Origin: Trichopria drosophilae | Taxonomy: Eukaryota > Arthropoda > Insecta > Hymenoptera > Diapriidae | Reading direction: 5' to 3' | Assembly: GCA_030407085.1 (NCBI GenBank) | Contig: CM059584.1 | Coordinates: 129,241,001 to 129,305,000, forward strand | Length of the DNA: 64,000 nucleotides | Part shown: positions 10,858 through 24,537 of the stretch, one piece after another | Numbering within the stretch: the first letter of the stretch is position 1 | How the letters are laid out: each line of letters begins with the position of its first letter | Program-made: the position numbers and the translations under genes | Notes under the pieces: model-generated | What the model saw: only the letters and a program-made list of their open reading frames with translations | Databases searched by the model: none | What the model was told of the DNA's origin: nothing

Positions 10858-13800
10858 ATTCGCATATATTTCAATCGAATTTTTTTTTCCGTACCGGTAG
10901 TGTAGAAAATGATTATATTAGATAACATATTTCTACTTATAATATATTACCTAACTCAGGTATACCTAAGTCATTCGCTTATCATTTATTTGCGTGACTT
11001 GGGAGATGCCAAAAAAGGCATAAAAGATTCAACAGGGACTACCAATATTTTTCTGAGAAAAATTAGTGACCGACGTAATAAAATTATATGTAGAATATTC
11101 GATAAAATCGTTAACTTCTTACTAACTCCGATTATTTTAATTATCAGCAAAGGTGTCATCGAACTTGCTTATAAGCAAGTATATTTTATACAGCAGAGAA
11201 GATTCAACATCCAGGCCGGACTATCAAATATGGTTACTAAAATGTGCATGTATTTTACAAATTTGTAAATAAATATTGTAACATAACACGACAGAGTGCT
11301 TTCAATATTAGAATACTCCAACGAAGTTACCAATAATCAGAAACTAAACGCTCATACGAAGTGAAGATTGACTAAACGAAGGAAATTAATATCACAGCTG
11401 TTCTTTATGTCAACAACTTTATTTTCCTTTAATGAAATGTCAACAATTAGTTACCAGAATCATAGTAAGCGCTGATCCGTTACTGACTGCAACTATAACT
11501 ACCAAACAAAAATTCCTGTTTATTAGTTTTAGTATTAGTGTGAACTACAGTTCAACCTAGTACACCTTCCATCATTATTATTAAATGATACGTCACAATA
11601 TCATGGTTTTCATTCAGAGCGATGCGCTATATTGGGGTCACGAAGACCGTTTGCGCCTGAACTGCTCGCAACCAGACGTTCAGAAATTTCCCTCCAAACT
11701 TAAGAATGGTTACATTTTGAATGAATTTGATTAATTATTATTTTCATTTCGTAATTATATGCAAGTTTTAAGATTCTTTTTAAGTTTTACAAAATTATGT
11801 TGGCTAAATTGTGCACAGAATTTATAAAACAGTTTGTAGTTTTTGAATTCACTAAAAACACCATTTTAATGGTTAGGACACTGTCAACGGTTTGGTAAAG
11901 TGAATTAAAAGTGTCCAATATTATGTAGGGATCGTTATACATTTCTATTAATAACAAATCCATATATTAGCTTGAAGTTAAAAGAGGAACATTTTATAGA
12001 CAAATAGTCTAAATGCAGTCACAAAATTAGTTAATTTATTACAAATGTCAGATACAAAAAAAAACATTCTTACACAAGTTCTTGTAACTGGTTTAAAAAC
12101 TCTAGATATACGTGTACTGATTTTTTGTCTGCAGATTGTAATATTAACGTTGCCATTTGCGATGTTTCGGACATTCGTCAGCTAACTTCAAAACAATCGC
12201 CTTTTTTAGAACATAATATATGGGTCGTGAAATGGCCATTTTCGCCGGCAAAAGGAGGCGTAAAATGGCCATTTTTTGCTTGCTGAATCGGAAACTATAT
12301 AATTATCAAATACAATATAAACTTTATAAAAAAAAAACAAAGAAATTGAAGTAGGAAGATTTCATGAACATGATTAAGTGGTCCCTGAACACACCTTAAG
12401 ACCAAGGCTTAAGCTATCTTATAAAAAACACAAGTACATAAGTAAATACACGTAGAAAGATTTTTTCATTCAACTAATCGAACTTTTCTGCACTCAAGAT
12501 ATCAGGCAAGTGTTTTAATTAATTTTTACACAAAATGACTGTGCGTTACTTGAAAGTCTACTAAATCAGTTGTGTAAATTAAGCAGTTCTTAATATATTT
12601 CGATAATATTTTAAAAAAATTTGGTTAAACAAAAAAAGTTTGTGTGACAAAAGAAAAAACGCCCTGACAATGTTTTGTTGCTCGAGTGTTTGAACTTCGT
12701 ATATTCCGTACCTTTTTGGGAAAATGTTTAATGATATTATCAAATGGTTTTGTAGGTAGTCAAGTTATTTTACTAGCGTGTTGCTCGTAAATATGTGTGA
12801 AAATGTGTATGAACTTATTACGATAATATAAATAATATACCTTTGTATCGCAGAAGTTTTGGTGAAAAATCCAATAATCGTCTAATAAATAATTATATTT
12901 TTTAGTTAGTATACCCTCTTTACCCTCTTTAATTCCTCATCTAACAAAAAGCTTCCAATGATCCTGCAATACATTGAACTTGTGTAACCACTTCTGGAAT
13001 CTGTAGCTAATTGAATTTTATGGTACTTATACTGTAACAACCTATGAATCATTTACGGCAGTTCATTGACCGAAAATAAGTTATAGTTAAACAGTTACAT
13101 AAAACTTTTTGTGAAGGTCGGAACAATGTACTTAGAAGAATAATCCTGTTAAAATTTGTTTAAAAAATGAGTACATATGTCGTCGAACGTACTAAATATT
13201 ACGGGCATATATTGTGTAGCAGTGAAGATTGACCAGAAGAAGGAAATTATCAGTGGTAACTCCTATTAAATCTAACTTGTTAAATCTAGGTTTGCAGATA
13301 AATTAACTCGAGAATTAAAATTCTTCCTTTACATCATATATTACTTGATTATCTTCTAAATAGTATTTAGTAGAAATTTCATAGACTTTGATTAACTTTG
13401 GGCCCATAAGTTGCTAATTTTTTTGTAATCGAAATGGTACCATTCAATGTTTCCTTTTTACAAGATTTAAAGGTGTGAATATCCCACCTTACCAGATTAC
13501 ATTTAAAAACTTCAGCTACTTTTCTCCAGTGTGTAATTTATGGTCTTTTAGGGCCTTTATGGGCATTACAGGTTTCGACCGCTACGTTTTTACTGGATCC
13601 CGGAAGGTAAATTTGTGTTGGCAGCAATCGTTACTTTCTTTTCGTTTCTGCTTCTCAGTATATAGAATTGTCATCCTTATACCGATCTTTAGACATTACT
13701 TTAAACTATTCGTTGTGTAATGTTCCCCTGTTTAATTCATTTTTAATTTTAGTGCAATTTTAATATTTTTTGTGTTGTATCGTAGTAAAATTCTTCAAGA

Positions 13801-14761
13801 ACCATCACCGATAATTTTTCAAATACTTTCCATTATGATTTTTTTAATCAGCGTCCGCTAGAATTTTGATAAATGGAGTTTAATCAATTTTGTTTCATTT
13901 CTACAATAATTTTTTTGGGTTGTAATGGACAATTACAAGTTCCAAAACCTTTCAATTCAACATCGAATGTTCGAAAAGGCTTTTTATTGTTATGTGTTTT
14001 TAAAAAATTACCAAGGAAAAACACCGTGAATTCGATAATTTTTAATTATCCAAAGTGAATATATCCATCTTGGAAAGAAAAATGGGCGAGATATTTCAAG
14101 AAATCTGTGCGATAATCACGGGGCATGAAGTTCACCCGAATCGAAGAAAATTTTCCTAAAGAAAGAAGCCATTACTGCATTCTGTCTTAATTTTTTTAAT
14201 AAAAAAGTGTATATTTCAATAAATCGTTATCCAAAAGAATGATTCCAACAAAAAATAACTTCTGTTTATAAATTTTCATTCAAATGCGTTTGAAACAATT
14301 TTTTTATTTTACAAGCAACAAATTCTGCCAATATTACTTCACCTCGTAGCCCTTGCGATGAGGATCGTATATGTATTTATTACAGAAAATTTGAAAAGAA
14401 AAACTAAAAATAGAATATTTCTGCACAAAGTTTCCCATTTTTTTGATACCTTTAGAGTGCTCTACGGCCCTTAAGAATAGAATTTTAATACGCTTTAATG
14501 GATTCAAAGTACGAATAGGAATGGATTCTAATTTCGAATTCGTTTTAATCTAATTTAGAGTATTGGTCTGTCAAACGTATGCCACAAAGTTAATATTTAA
14601 ATCAAATAAATGTATTTTTATGCTCGTAATGAAATAATAACTAAATACTTGATTGACGTCTTTGACGAGCAATTCACGATTTTTTTAAGATGCATACTTT
14701 TAATTTTTTTAACAAATTATTTCTCATGACAGACACTCGATGGCTTGATCAGAAATAATGC
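10858..14761. other. long AT-rich spacer
   Basis: No gene is supported. Two similar 35-base blocks in direct orientation (AGTGAAGATTGAC and nearby GAAGGAAATTA) lie at about 11361 and 13220. AAATGGCCATTTT occurs twice near 12231 and 12261. Both are too short to classify. Confidence 0.45.
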
Positions 14762-15032
14762 AACACTTTTTAGGGGAGATAACTTGAATCAGAGGTACTG
14801 GATCCTATAGAATTTAGTCGCTGAAAATAAATTAGGCGCTCCAATTTGACGTCAGGTATTTCACATATCCTAACCTTAAATTGCCAAAGTATATTTTTGG
14901 CTATTTTTCGGATCAGATATCTTAAAATTCTGAAGAAAAATAACGGATTCATTTTCAGCGTCCAAAAATCTGTAAGATCGACTATTTCTGATTCAAGTGA
15001 TCTCGAAACAAATTTTTTTGAGTGGTCCTGTG
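14762..15032. mobile_element. palindromic MITE, CACAGGACC family, single copy
   Basis: The right end reads GGTCCTGTG. The two halves are diverged inverted copies with AACTTGAATCAGAGGTACTGGATC-type sequence on the left and its complement (CGACTATTTCTGATTCAAGTGATC in pieces) on the right. A central block contains ATCCTAACCTTAAATTGCC. The same family occurs twice in tandem at 24538-25178. No coding capacity is visible. Confidence 0.65.
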
Positions 15033-15839
15033 TTATTAATGAAGGAAGTGAAGTTGTTTAAAATAGACGATATTATTTATGGTGAGGTATTATTTGCCTC
15101 TAGCTCAATAAAACTGTTCTCCGTTCTGCTATTAAGGTATTATGTACGTTGTATTAGGGAATAGCATAACAGCTTTTTATCCGTGAGTAAGAGCGCGAAG
15201 AAATTAGCTGATAAGTGAGAAATCGCGTAATGTAATTTCCGAAAAATCGTCTACATCACTTTACTCCATCACGCAAGATTCCAGACAGACAGGCAAATTT
15301 TTAAAATTAATAAATATATACTGAATACAGTTTGAGACAAAATTCATACACAATATAGCAATATTTACACCATTTGAACACCATTATAATACCAATAGTA
15401 AATTTGGATTGCGTTAAATCAGCAACATTTTTTTTATATAAAATTTTTTATTTTTTTTCACATAGTTATTTATCATAGATATAAGAATTTATTTATTAAG
15501 AAAGTATATTTGTTTCAACATGAAATCCTACAAATTTCAAAAACATTTTAAGCTCCGTAACATATTCTCAAGTTTCCGCGCATTCGAATTAAAAAAATGA
15601 CTTTATATAATACTTACATCTATCTAGTGAAAAGTAGGTTACTTCTAATTAATGAACCACTCAAAGAACATGCTAATCTAAAATTTTTTAAAGTTAACAT
15701 TTTTGTGGATTCGACTACGTTGCCTTACGTTCGAAAATTAATGAGGACATTTCGAAATACCGAATTTTCAAATCGAGGAAGCATTTGCATTTTCGGAAAG
15801 TTGAGTGCTACATATCATTACAAATTGAAACTTTAGATA
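15033..15839. other. AT-rich spacer, nothing recognised
   Basis: No supported feature. Confidence 0.5.
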
Positions 15840-16165
15840 TTCGCAATTTTTAAATCGCGACTTTTATCTCACTTTCGAAAACCGTTCGATAAGAGCATCC
15901 GCGAGAAACGTCGATGAACAATTATTCCCAAGATCCCGCTCGATGTCCCATCTTTAAGTAGCGGACTGGTTTTAAATTAGTACAAAAATATAATTACTGG
16001 CACAAGAGGGGAAATATCGGGAGATGAGACGAAACGGGGACATTTCTCTTGGATGAAGAAGCTATTAATGAAATAACGGCAAAGTCGTTGCTCTCGTCGG
16101 CCAGTACCATCCACGCCGCATTTCCCTCCTTATCTCGCATGAAATGGTGTATTCCTACCTGACCG
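15840..16165. other. GC- and CpG-richer island, possible conserved regulatory block
   Basis: Non-repetitive and richer in CpG than its flanks (words such as TCGCGAC, CCGCGAGAAACGTCG, CTCGTCGG). No long open frame is present. A conserved non-coding element or a non-coding exon is the likeliest reading. This is inferred from composition only. Confidence 0.35.
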
Positions 16166-16854
16166 TGACATGATTACACGTAACGAACTAATAATTGACT
16201 ACATATTCAAAAAATTTTTCCCGCCAGATGTGCCGTTGAATACAGTTATATTCATTTTTATAATTCTTAATTCGACTTAAACGTTCCTGCATAGATTTAT
16301 TTGATACCGACATTATTCGAGTGTTTTGATCATCTTGACAATATTTCATTTTCATCCAATCAACGCAGAAATATTTCATGATTCTCAGTAACGAGTCATT
16401 GCACATTCCGCATACCAAGATGCAAAAAAAAACTCGTAACAAAACTGGTTTCCTTTGACTAATATGGTTCCGGTGTTATTACTAAACATTTCTTATAAAT
16501 AGTAATTTATTAACCTTATTGGGACCAAATATACATGAATTTAATACCAAATTTGACGATACTTTTGGCATTGAAAACAATTTTTGATAGGATGGTTTTC
16601 ATTGTCCGAATCCTGATCATTATAAATATTGCGTAATGTTTTGGATAAAAAAAAACTACTGGAAAGATTTAATTTTACACTAAATTTTCATAAAACAAAT
16701 GAAATACACCTTAACCATTAAGAATTGTCCCTCCCCCTCCCTCCTCTTCTGTTCAGTTTTATTGTATACGCTTAAATTTTCTAGATAAGTTACATGGTTT
16801 AAAACTCTATACAGCAGAAATCTCCACAAACTAGGTAATAACTAGCCACAAATC
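16166..16854. other. AT-rich spacer, nothing recognised
   Basis: No supported feature. Confidence 0.5.
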
Positions 16855-17085
16855 ACTATAGTATTTTTCGATACAAAGGCGTAAAATCTTACGGCCGTAT
16901 GTTGAACATTATTTTTCGGTACTGAAAGATGTAAAAATTCGATTTCGCGGACTGCATTTAGTAGGTTTCGGTTTGTTTTTTAGAGTGCAGATTCATGTTT
17001 CACGTGATCCGTGAAATTTTATCTTACGGACTAAGAGTAGGCCGTAAAATCGGATTTTACGGCTATAGTACCGAAAATTCAGTTT
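16855..17085. mobile_element. decayed MITE with GTAAAATCTTACGGCC arms
   Basis: The left arm (TTTTTCGATAC, then GGCGTAAAATCTTACGGCC) and right arm (GGCCGTAAAATCGGATTTTACGG, then CTATAGTACCGAAAA) are inverted relatives. The interior repeats the TTTTTCGGTACTGAAAG and CGTGAAATTTTATCTTACGG words. No coding capacity. Ends and duplication are not clear. Confidence 0.5.
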
Positions 17086-19960
17086 TTTTGTTACAAAACT
17101 ATATAAATATTGGAGAGAAAAAAATGAATTGAAAACTGAATTAATGAAAATATGTATGCAAATATGTTTTTTATTTTCTATTATATCTGCAATAAAACTG
17201 GGGAAAACTGTCCAAGATTTATCTAAAAGTGTATCTAATAAATTTTCTTCCAGGTTGATTTTTTCTAATTTTATTAATTAAAAATTAGTATTTGATTATT
17301 AGTTTACATAACCAAACAGCACTGAAATTGAAAATATATAAACATTGTGAAATTTATTTGTTTATTTAAATCCTTATAAAAGTGCCTAAAAGATCAATGG
17401 CCCTAAAATGTGAAAACTACAAAATGTTCTAGATTACCATTAAAAAATCTTATTTAGATAATAGCAAAATTCTGGACCGAAACCTGCTCGAAAACTTATG
17501 AGGTTATGTGTTTTAAATATTCTGAATAATACCTACCTCCAAACTGAACAGACACTGTCCAAGATTTATCTTAAACTACCAAAAAATAGGCATAAAATTG
17601 TTACATTTCCAACGGCCAACTTGCAAGTTTATTGTCCACAAGCTATCTAGTACGCAAGATTATTAGCCAAAAACTGGCTAGAATGTATGCGCAATTTCGA
17701 CAAGGGATGATATTACCTCGATATTAAATAAATAATGGCATTTTCATTAATAATGATACAATTTCCAGATTACAAATGAACAAATGAAGTAACAAAAAGA
17801 TGCGCTTACTAGTTATAATAGAAGTATTTATGAGCATGACAAGAATTCACCGAAAGAAAGCTCATGTCCCTTTTTTCATCATTGTGGGACACGACTAAAT
17901 ATTTTTTCAAAATCATAGCCGCGTGTACTAAATGATCTCCTGCGAATTATATCACTACAAAATTGCTACCCGCGTTTTTTATGGTCGCTGACACCAAATT
18001 TGAAATCATTTTCAAAAGTTGGAAATGTCATAAACAATATAGAGAACGAGTTTGATAATATTGGTCAAAATCACTTGAATGGCACTTGAGGGTTTTTTAT
18101 AATTGTGATTCCAAATATTAAATTAGTTTCAAAAAAGGCGGATCCTATATGGCGAACGAATTTGTTGTAAAGGATCGAAATCACTTCAAATATAATACTT
18201 TTTTTTTGGAGCTGCTGGTTACGAATTTTATGTCGTTTAACAGTCCAAATTCAAGGAGGTTTCCTCACTTTGATTATGATATTGTTTGCATAAATAATAT
18301 ACGTTTCACAGCCATCAAAATAATTATAATATTTATATTGCTCAAGTAGCACTGCGTGGAAGTAATTGGAAATTTTGTTTGTTTTTCGTTTTTCACTTTT
18401 GAACCCTTTAAGGGCGGGTTAGACACTTTTTGAACACAAACTTCAGTGCTTTATTAGATAATGCTATGGTCAAACAAAAAGTCTGCACATAATGTGTCTT
18501 ATGCGGGAAAGTCTGCTTCTTTCATATTCTGCTAAAAGAATTGGTCCAAAACTTTTTTTTCTAAAAAATCCCGAATTTTTTAAATATTTTTTAAATTTGC
18601 AATTTAAAAACATAAACTGCAACATCGATACACAGAAAGGGCAAAATATCTCATTCAAAATGATATGTACGACTTTTCAAAATTTCTAAATAGGACCTTG
18701 TAAATAGTGCTCAAAGAGCTTTAATTGTATTATTTGTTAGCCATCGAAAGAAGTTCCTAAATCCGCAATTGTTCCGTAAGTCCAAATTTATGTTTTTTGA
18801 CTCGCTGGTTACGAAATTGAAAATAGCAGATCGATTGTGTCAGATAAAATTTCTAAAATTAATATTAACGGATTTTCTTCATAATGTTCAATAAAGGGTT
18901 TTTGGACTAACAGATTTTCATGAACTGAGATCAATGAATAATAATTGAAAAGAAATTTTCCCTTTTCTAGAAAACATTATTCACTGCAAATAGTTAATAA
19001 ACTCTTATGAAACTTTGGTATTCAAAACATTTAATCGATCATAAAGAAGAAAAATCGGTCCCTATAGGAAAAATATCAAATTTTTCAGAATATATTTTTT
19101 CAAAATAATAACTAAACCTTTGTGAATCATTTACAGTTTAGGTCTATTTTGAAAAAGTGTGCTAAATTAATTTTATAATTTGTCAACTAAAGTGTGATAA
19201 TATCAACATAGTCATAAAAGTTCTGTAAGATTTCGAAAAACGGTTCAGCAAAATTATAAAACACTACATAAGTTGTACTATAATATATGTCAAATTCTCA
19301 CTCTTTAAACAACTAAAACTAGTTTAACTAGTAGAATATGTGCATTTGACCGGACCGGTCCGGAAACCAGAATGTAGGAATAAAAATATTTGTTACCACT
19401 TTATATGCCTTATCTGCAGCATCAAAATTAGCTGGTCTATTCTATATCAGTCCAGGATCAACGTCAGTGTTCTTCTTTTTTAATCCAGTACTGTTTGCAA
19501 TATTTATAAACCGCATACCTGATCTACAATAACGTCGGTTGTGCACATGATATAAATAAAAATGCATCAAAATGTATAGCCGTTTACTTGATTATTTCCA
19601 GTCTATTGCCTAAAATTTTTATACCGTCAGTCAAATTCTTGTTTTAACTTTGAATATCTGATCAAATCGACATGTACGAAATAACTCATGACCTATTACT
19701 TTCGACGTAATATATATAAAGAAATTTGTTAAATTTGGTGAGTTACATTATCCAAATCGTTTGAAAAATCATGTTTAAGGTCAACTATATTTAACATTTA
19801 AAATTAAAGATTGAAATAGAACAGACTTAACATTAGTAAGATAATAAAATGTGGATTATAACTGCATGTAACCTTTAGCTATATTTAAAAAAATAGTATA
19901 GAAATAACATTTCCTAGTCTTATATAAGGTATCACAACAATGACCAAAAGTTTTATTTCT
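17086..19960. other. AT-rich spacer with isolated motifs
   Basis: A reverse-oriented 120-bp monomer fragment (GGCGGATCCTATATGGCG) lies near 18137. A 14-base perfect palindrome CCGGACCGGTCCGG lies at 19350-19363. No gene is supported. Confidence 0.5.
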
Positions 19961-19964
19961 TGCT

Positions 19965-20270
19965 GTATTACTTCGACTCAGACCTTAGGTCTGGACGAAG
20001 TATTGAATTTGGTCACGTCGGGCATAAAAATTACACTATAGTTTTTCATCAAATGTCGACGTTTCAGACCCTAAGGACCAACAATAAAAAACTTTGTGTC
20101 CGTGATCTTGTACGTCCGTACGTCCGTACTTCCCGTTTTTTGTCTCGGGATAACTTGCGAACGGATAAGCGTAATGAGATAAATTTTTTTTTAAACACGT
20201 ATCTTGGCATAACTTAGATCTGATTAGATTTTGGCGATCCATCCGTCCATTACTAAAAAACATTAGCCCC
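19965..20270. repeat. dispersed repeat, GAAGTATTGAA/CATCAAATGTCGACGTTTC family
   Basis: It carries GACGAAGTATTGAATTTGGTCAC, then TATAGTTTTTCATCAAATGTCGACGTTTCAGACC in pieces, followed by CGTACGTCCGTACGTCCGT and TTGCGAACGGATAAGC. The first block recurs at 20445-20525 and 24205-24290. The open frames here on both strands are repeat-derived. The family is unnamed to me; the high identity of the shared block suggests a mobile or recently amplified sequence. Confidence 0.65.
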
Positions 20271-20324
20271 AATTAAGTTTCTTCGTAGTTTTTTGCATTT
20301 ATTTTGAAAAATACAAATTTTATT

Positions 20325-20530
20325 AAAAAATGTTTAAAAAAAAAAGATAGAGCATGAAATTCTCTACAAAAAAGGTTGTATGCATTTTCTTCCTAAAGTC
20401 AACGATAATGCCATAAAAACTGGTTTAAAATGCTTATGACTATTGTCTGAAAAAGTATTGAATTTAGTCACCTCGGCAAAAAAATTACCCTATAGTTTTT
20501 CATCAAATTTCGACGTTTCGGTCCGCTACG
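20325..20530. repeat. second copy, dispersed GAAGTATTGAA repeat
   Basis: AAGATAGAGCATGAAATTCTCTAC at about 20345 matches a block at about 25225 beside the 24 kb copy. AAGTATTGAATTTAGTCACCTCGG to CATCAAATTTCGACGTTTCGG (20453-20522) matches the family core. The shared order of blocks here and at 24.2-25.3 kb supports one longer repeat unit. Confidence 0.6.
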
Positions 20531-20705
20531 GATATTTGTTTACAAATAAGCAATTATGTGTTCGTACCCATAATACCGAAGTTATGTTAATTGGGCAGTA
20601 CGAAACATACTTGGTTTGGATTGATTTAAAATTACTAGTAATAATAAACATTAGTTTATTGCATTTACTATTTTTTTTTGTTTGCATTCACTACTTTTGC
20701 GCTTA

Positions 20706-20985
20706 CAGTAGTCCCCGCTCTAAGTTATACCGTCCAAAGGTATACGTTTTCCTTGTCCAAAGTTACACCAGCCTCTTCCTCTCCTTCCCCCAACAAATTG
20801 TCTCGCTGAGCCACACTCTCTTTGCGACACTCACACACAGAAGCCCCCATTGCACGGATATAAACAAAGTTACGGAAGAGGGGATAGTGAGAGGCTGCAA
20901 GCAGTATAAGTTACCAAAAAGTAACTTTGGTAAACTTCCGTCATCTTGAAAGAACCGTGCATATAACTTAGGATGGGGTCTACTG
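20706..20985. mobile_element. pogo/Tigger-like MITE in a TA site
   Basis: The 280 bp element starts CAGTAGTCCCC and ends GGGGTCTACTG, flanked on both sides by TA (20704-20705 and 20986-20987). The inner terminal repeat continues with CTAAGTTATA on both sides. TA duplication and CAGTAG-type termini fit pogo/Tigger elements of the Tc1/mariner superfamily. It has no transposase. A chance 168-codon frame runs into it from the left. The 278 bp element at 47113-47390 has matching CAGTAG termini. Confidence 0.75.
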
Positions 20986-20987
20986 TA

Positions 20988-21436
20988 CTACTTTTACGTA
21001 GTTGGTGTAACTAACCTTTTTTCCGTGTAGAAAAGTGAAAGATTAAGTAGGTACTTATACGTGTAATATACCTAGTCCTAAAATCGTACACAATCCATTG
21101 TGCAGGAGTTAACGTATTGCAAATTATGAGGTTTTATTAATATAAATAGTCTTCTTTTATAAACAGTCGGTCATTCCCTTCAGAACAAGATTGTCTGATA
21201 TCGCCAATCGGCTCGACACTGACTTGTTACGTCTTTTGGACAAATAACTATATTCTAAGATTTCTATAACTAACTGAGATATTTTAAAGATATCATTATT
21301 ATATCCAAAAATTTACGTTGTCTCAAATATATTAAAATATTATTATTAGAGAAACATTTAAAATGCTACAATGGAATTATATCATATGGTTTGGAAAAAA
21401 ATTCTCTCTGTTTTTATTGAATGTTTAAGTGTCAAA
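20988..21436. other. AT-rich spacer, nothing recognised
   Basis: A lone TTTTTTCCGTGTAG at about 21018 resembles one end of the CACGG MITE group. Nothing else is supported. Confidence 0.4.
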
Positions 21437-21605
21437 TATCATGTCGAGCGCAGCGAGCACTAGCGCGGGAATGTGCAATTTTGTGCACTCATTTAGGTAA
21501 GCAAATTCGAATTTTGCGCACGGAGTTAGACAATAGTATATTACGATACAAGTGTGCGAAGTAGGTGATTTGCGCACGAGTGTAACGAGTTATAATTAGA
21601 ATTAT
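21437..21605. repeat. GCGCAC-rich repeat segment
   Basis: The words GAGCGCAGCGAGCAC, TTTTGCGCACGGAGT, GTGTGCGAAGTAGG and TTTGCGCACGAGTGTAACGAG recur within 170 bases, in a composition unlike the flanks. The arrangement suggests a degraded dispersed repeat. No second full copy is seen in this window. Confidence 0.35.
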
Positions 21606-23364
21606 ACGGAACCAAAGATGTAAATTGTAAGGTAATTCATTTTTACGTTATATTTAAAATTATTGTCTAAATGTGTATTTTTCATATTTTTAAGTTGAAG
21701 TTGAATTGTGATGACAATTTAGATATTTGGATTGTATTTGGAATGTATTTCAAATATCTATTAATCTTGTTTTTTGCTCACATTTTGGTCGTCGTCGATT
21801 AGTGTTAAATGGCATCTTCCACAGAGGGTCAAAGGATATTTAAAATTGGCGAGTTTGAAGCTGTTTTATACGTTACCGAAACTAAACGATAGGGTTAAAT
21901 CGGAGCTGAATTGATAGGTTGCCAGAAAATCAGCTGATAAGGGGACGAAACGTTGTATAGGCTACAAGTCCATATACAACTGATCGTTCAAGGACTCTCT
22001 ATTTGAAATGTGGCAAGATGCATTAAACACAACTCAAATTTTAGTCGTGGGACTGGACTCCTTGTAGTCGGGGACTAATACACTGAGAGAAGTTTAAGAG
22101 AACAGCGGTATTGACTGTTAGAAACAAGGCTGAGATTGAAAGCGAACTGTCGTTCCAAATCATAATACAAATATTACTCCCGGGTCATTGGGAATAGTGA
22201 GAGTACTGCCGCATGTAAACATTCAGACAGCTATTGTATTGTTTTGAGATTACAGTAGTATAGTAATTGTCTCCTCTATGATACGACTTCTGTCTTCAAC
22301 TTTCCTCCGTGCAGGGGATCCGAAGGATCTCGAGGTCTATTGATCTACCCGTAAATCTACTCGAAATCGCAATTTTCTCATTTTGGCTTTTTTTTTTGTC
22401 CGGCAACAATATTCATACATTTTTTACGTTGTTCATTACGAATCTGATAACAGATTTTGGAAATTCAAGATGGCGGATCGTATTTGGAAACAAATCTTAA
22501 ATTACTTTCAAGCAGAATGATATTCGGTAATAGTTTACAAACTGAAGGTGCCATTCTTGGAATGAGCTGAGAGTTTGGTATTATCACCATGCAAATATTT
22601 TACCCTAGACTATTTACCACTGACAACAGAGTACCCTTACATATTTTGTTTTTCATGTCGTTTACACTCACACATCACGCTTTTTTAAAATCCCGTACCA
22701 TAAGATATATATTGACTTTCCGCTTTCTAAAAAAAGTAATTCATTATTACCAGAAACAGTTAATGTTACCACAGCCTAATGTACTTGTACCAAAATGTAG
22801 TTTCAAAGTTGCACTGAAAATTCATGTTGTGGTTAGAAAAAACCAGTTAACCCCGTTTTTTGAAAACTCGAGAAAACAAATTTATAATTTCAGATTTGCC
22901 TTTAAAGCTGGGTGAAGGTGGTTTTTATTTATCAAATTATTTATAAATAAAATGTGATATTAAATCCATATTTCGATCTGATAAATTGATTGTAAATAAA
23001 ATATCCATCGTGTTTTGGATGGTTTCTCAATTAAAAAAAAAAAGTTTTTTCAATAGCCACCACAGAATTGTTCTTGAATCCCTTTTGGTTACTAGGATAT
23101 TTGGACATGTCATATGCAATTAAATAAAGTACATAAAAATTGGTATTTAGTACTTTTCACGGAGATATTATATTTATACAGAAACTTTATATTTTGCATA
23201 CGTTTACATTGCTCTGCCCCCAACCCCTTCTCCCGAAAACTGTCAACATGATTTATAGCCGGTTACACGGGATGCTAAAATTTCTTATGAATATTGGGGT
23301 ATCTGATGGGACGCATTTTCAAATTGAAAGTCTAGGAACAAATATAAATAAAAAACTTATCATG
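21606..23364. other. spacer, one reverse monomer fragment
   Basis: A reverse 120-bp monomer core (CAAGATGGCGGATCG) lies at about 22468. The open frames 22589-22915 and 23140-23544 have no recognisable domain, and the latter runs into the next MITE. No gene is supported. Confidence 0.45.
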
Positions 23365-23720
23365 CACTGTAAAAAAAATCGTGTAAAATTACAGTTGCGA
23401 ATGGGCTCGAAAATTACCCACTTTCAACGCAGTGAATTTACTATGTGGAACACAGTAACTTTCCCTAAATCTTGTAATATATTAGTCGTTTGTAAAATTA
23501 CCACGTCCAACGTAGGCTCGAAAAATTACCTACGTTTGACGTAGTAAAAGTACAACAGTCTAGTATTTTCCCTATGCTCGACGTCGTAAATTTACAATGC
23601 GGCGGTAAATCTCTAACCTCACTTTGGTAAAATTTCAACGCTCAACGTAGTGTTATTACCAAATTTTCATGATTGAAAATTACCATTGCATTGTAAATTT
23701 CATTTTCATTTTTTACAGTG
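23365..23720. mobile_element. MITE with CACTGTAAAAAA termini
   Basis: The element starts CACTGTAAAAAAAAT and ends ATTTTTTACAGTG. The interior is built of repeated AAAATTACC and CAACGTAG words in both orientations (for example GGCTCGAAAAATTACC, TTTGACGTAGTAAA, CTCAACGTAGTG). The 356 bp have no coding role. No clear target duplication. It shares the CACTG-A-rich terminal design with 37363-37586 and 45529-45818. Confidence 0.7.
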
Positions 23721-24190
23721 TGTAGAAATTAAGTAAAAAAGATAGGATTAAAACTTCTTGACAAAAATTACGCAATAACTTTTAAATAATTGTAATTTCA
23801 GGTGGTAAATCAAATTTGTCACCCGTTTGGAGAAAATTGAATAATTTAATTCATTTATCAATGTTTCTGCGCGAAGAAAGCATGAACTCGCCATGATTGC
23901 TTGTTGGAAAATTATCAGCGGATCTTTCAACTAACAATTAGATTAAGATTAAAATGACAGACAACTTCGGAGTTGTAATAATTAAACAATCATCAATTAT
24001 CATTACAGTTATTTTGTGCACCTCGTGGACATAGAATAAAGTTGTAAGTATTTTATACGTTGTTATTATTCGCGTAATGTCTACGAAGGCGTATGATTGT
24101 TTTATAACGAATCTAGTGTCCTCATTAGCAACATCCTTTTAAATTGTATTATGTTACTTTAACACCTTGTTGCTTTCATTTTCTATGTTT
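23721..24190. other. AT-rich spacer, nothing recognised
   Basis: No supported feature. Confidence 0.5.
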
Positions 24191-24537
24191 TTATTACCAA
24201 AGCTCTGGACAAAGTATTGAAATTGGTCACCTCAGCAAACAAAATTACCGTATAGTTTTTCATCAAATGTCAAAGTTTCAGACCCTAAACAACTAAAAAA
24301 TGTAATAAAAAAGATATGGACTTCGACTCACCGAGTTGGGCAGAGTTTAGTAAAACACAGCTATTTAATTCACTACACAAAAAACAACTGAAAATGATCA
24401 TTTTCAAAGCTTCGACTCCTACACATGTCATCCGGAGCATTATTACATCACATAATGGATATTATTATTATTTTTTATTGTATTAAATAAACATAATTAA
24501 ATAGAAAAACTTGTGTTCTTGAAATAGACTATAATTA

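Noticed and set aside
11361..13255. long terminal repeats of a retroelement suggested by similar 35-base blocks at 11361 and 13220
   Set aside because: The similarity is too short, and there is no primer-binding site, polyprotein remnant or longer LTR identity.
20443..20949. 168-codon plus-strand open frame
   Set aside because: It starts in a dispersed repeat and runs into a pogo-like MITE. No domain is recognisable and the start codon is non-standard. It is explained by repeats.
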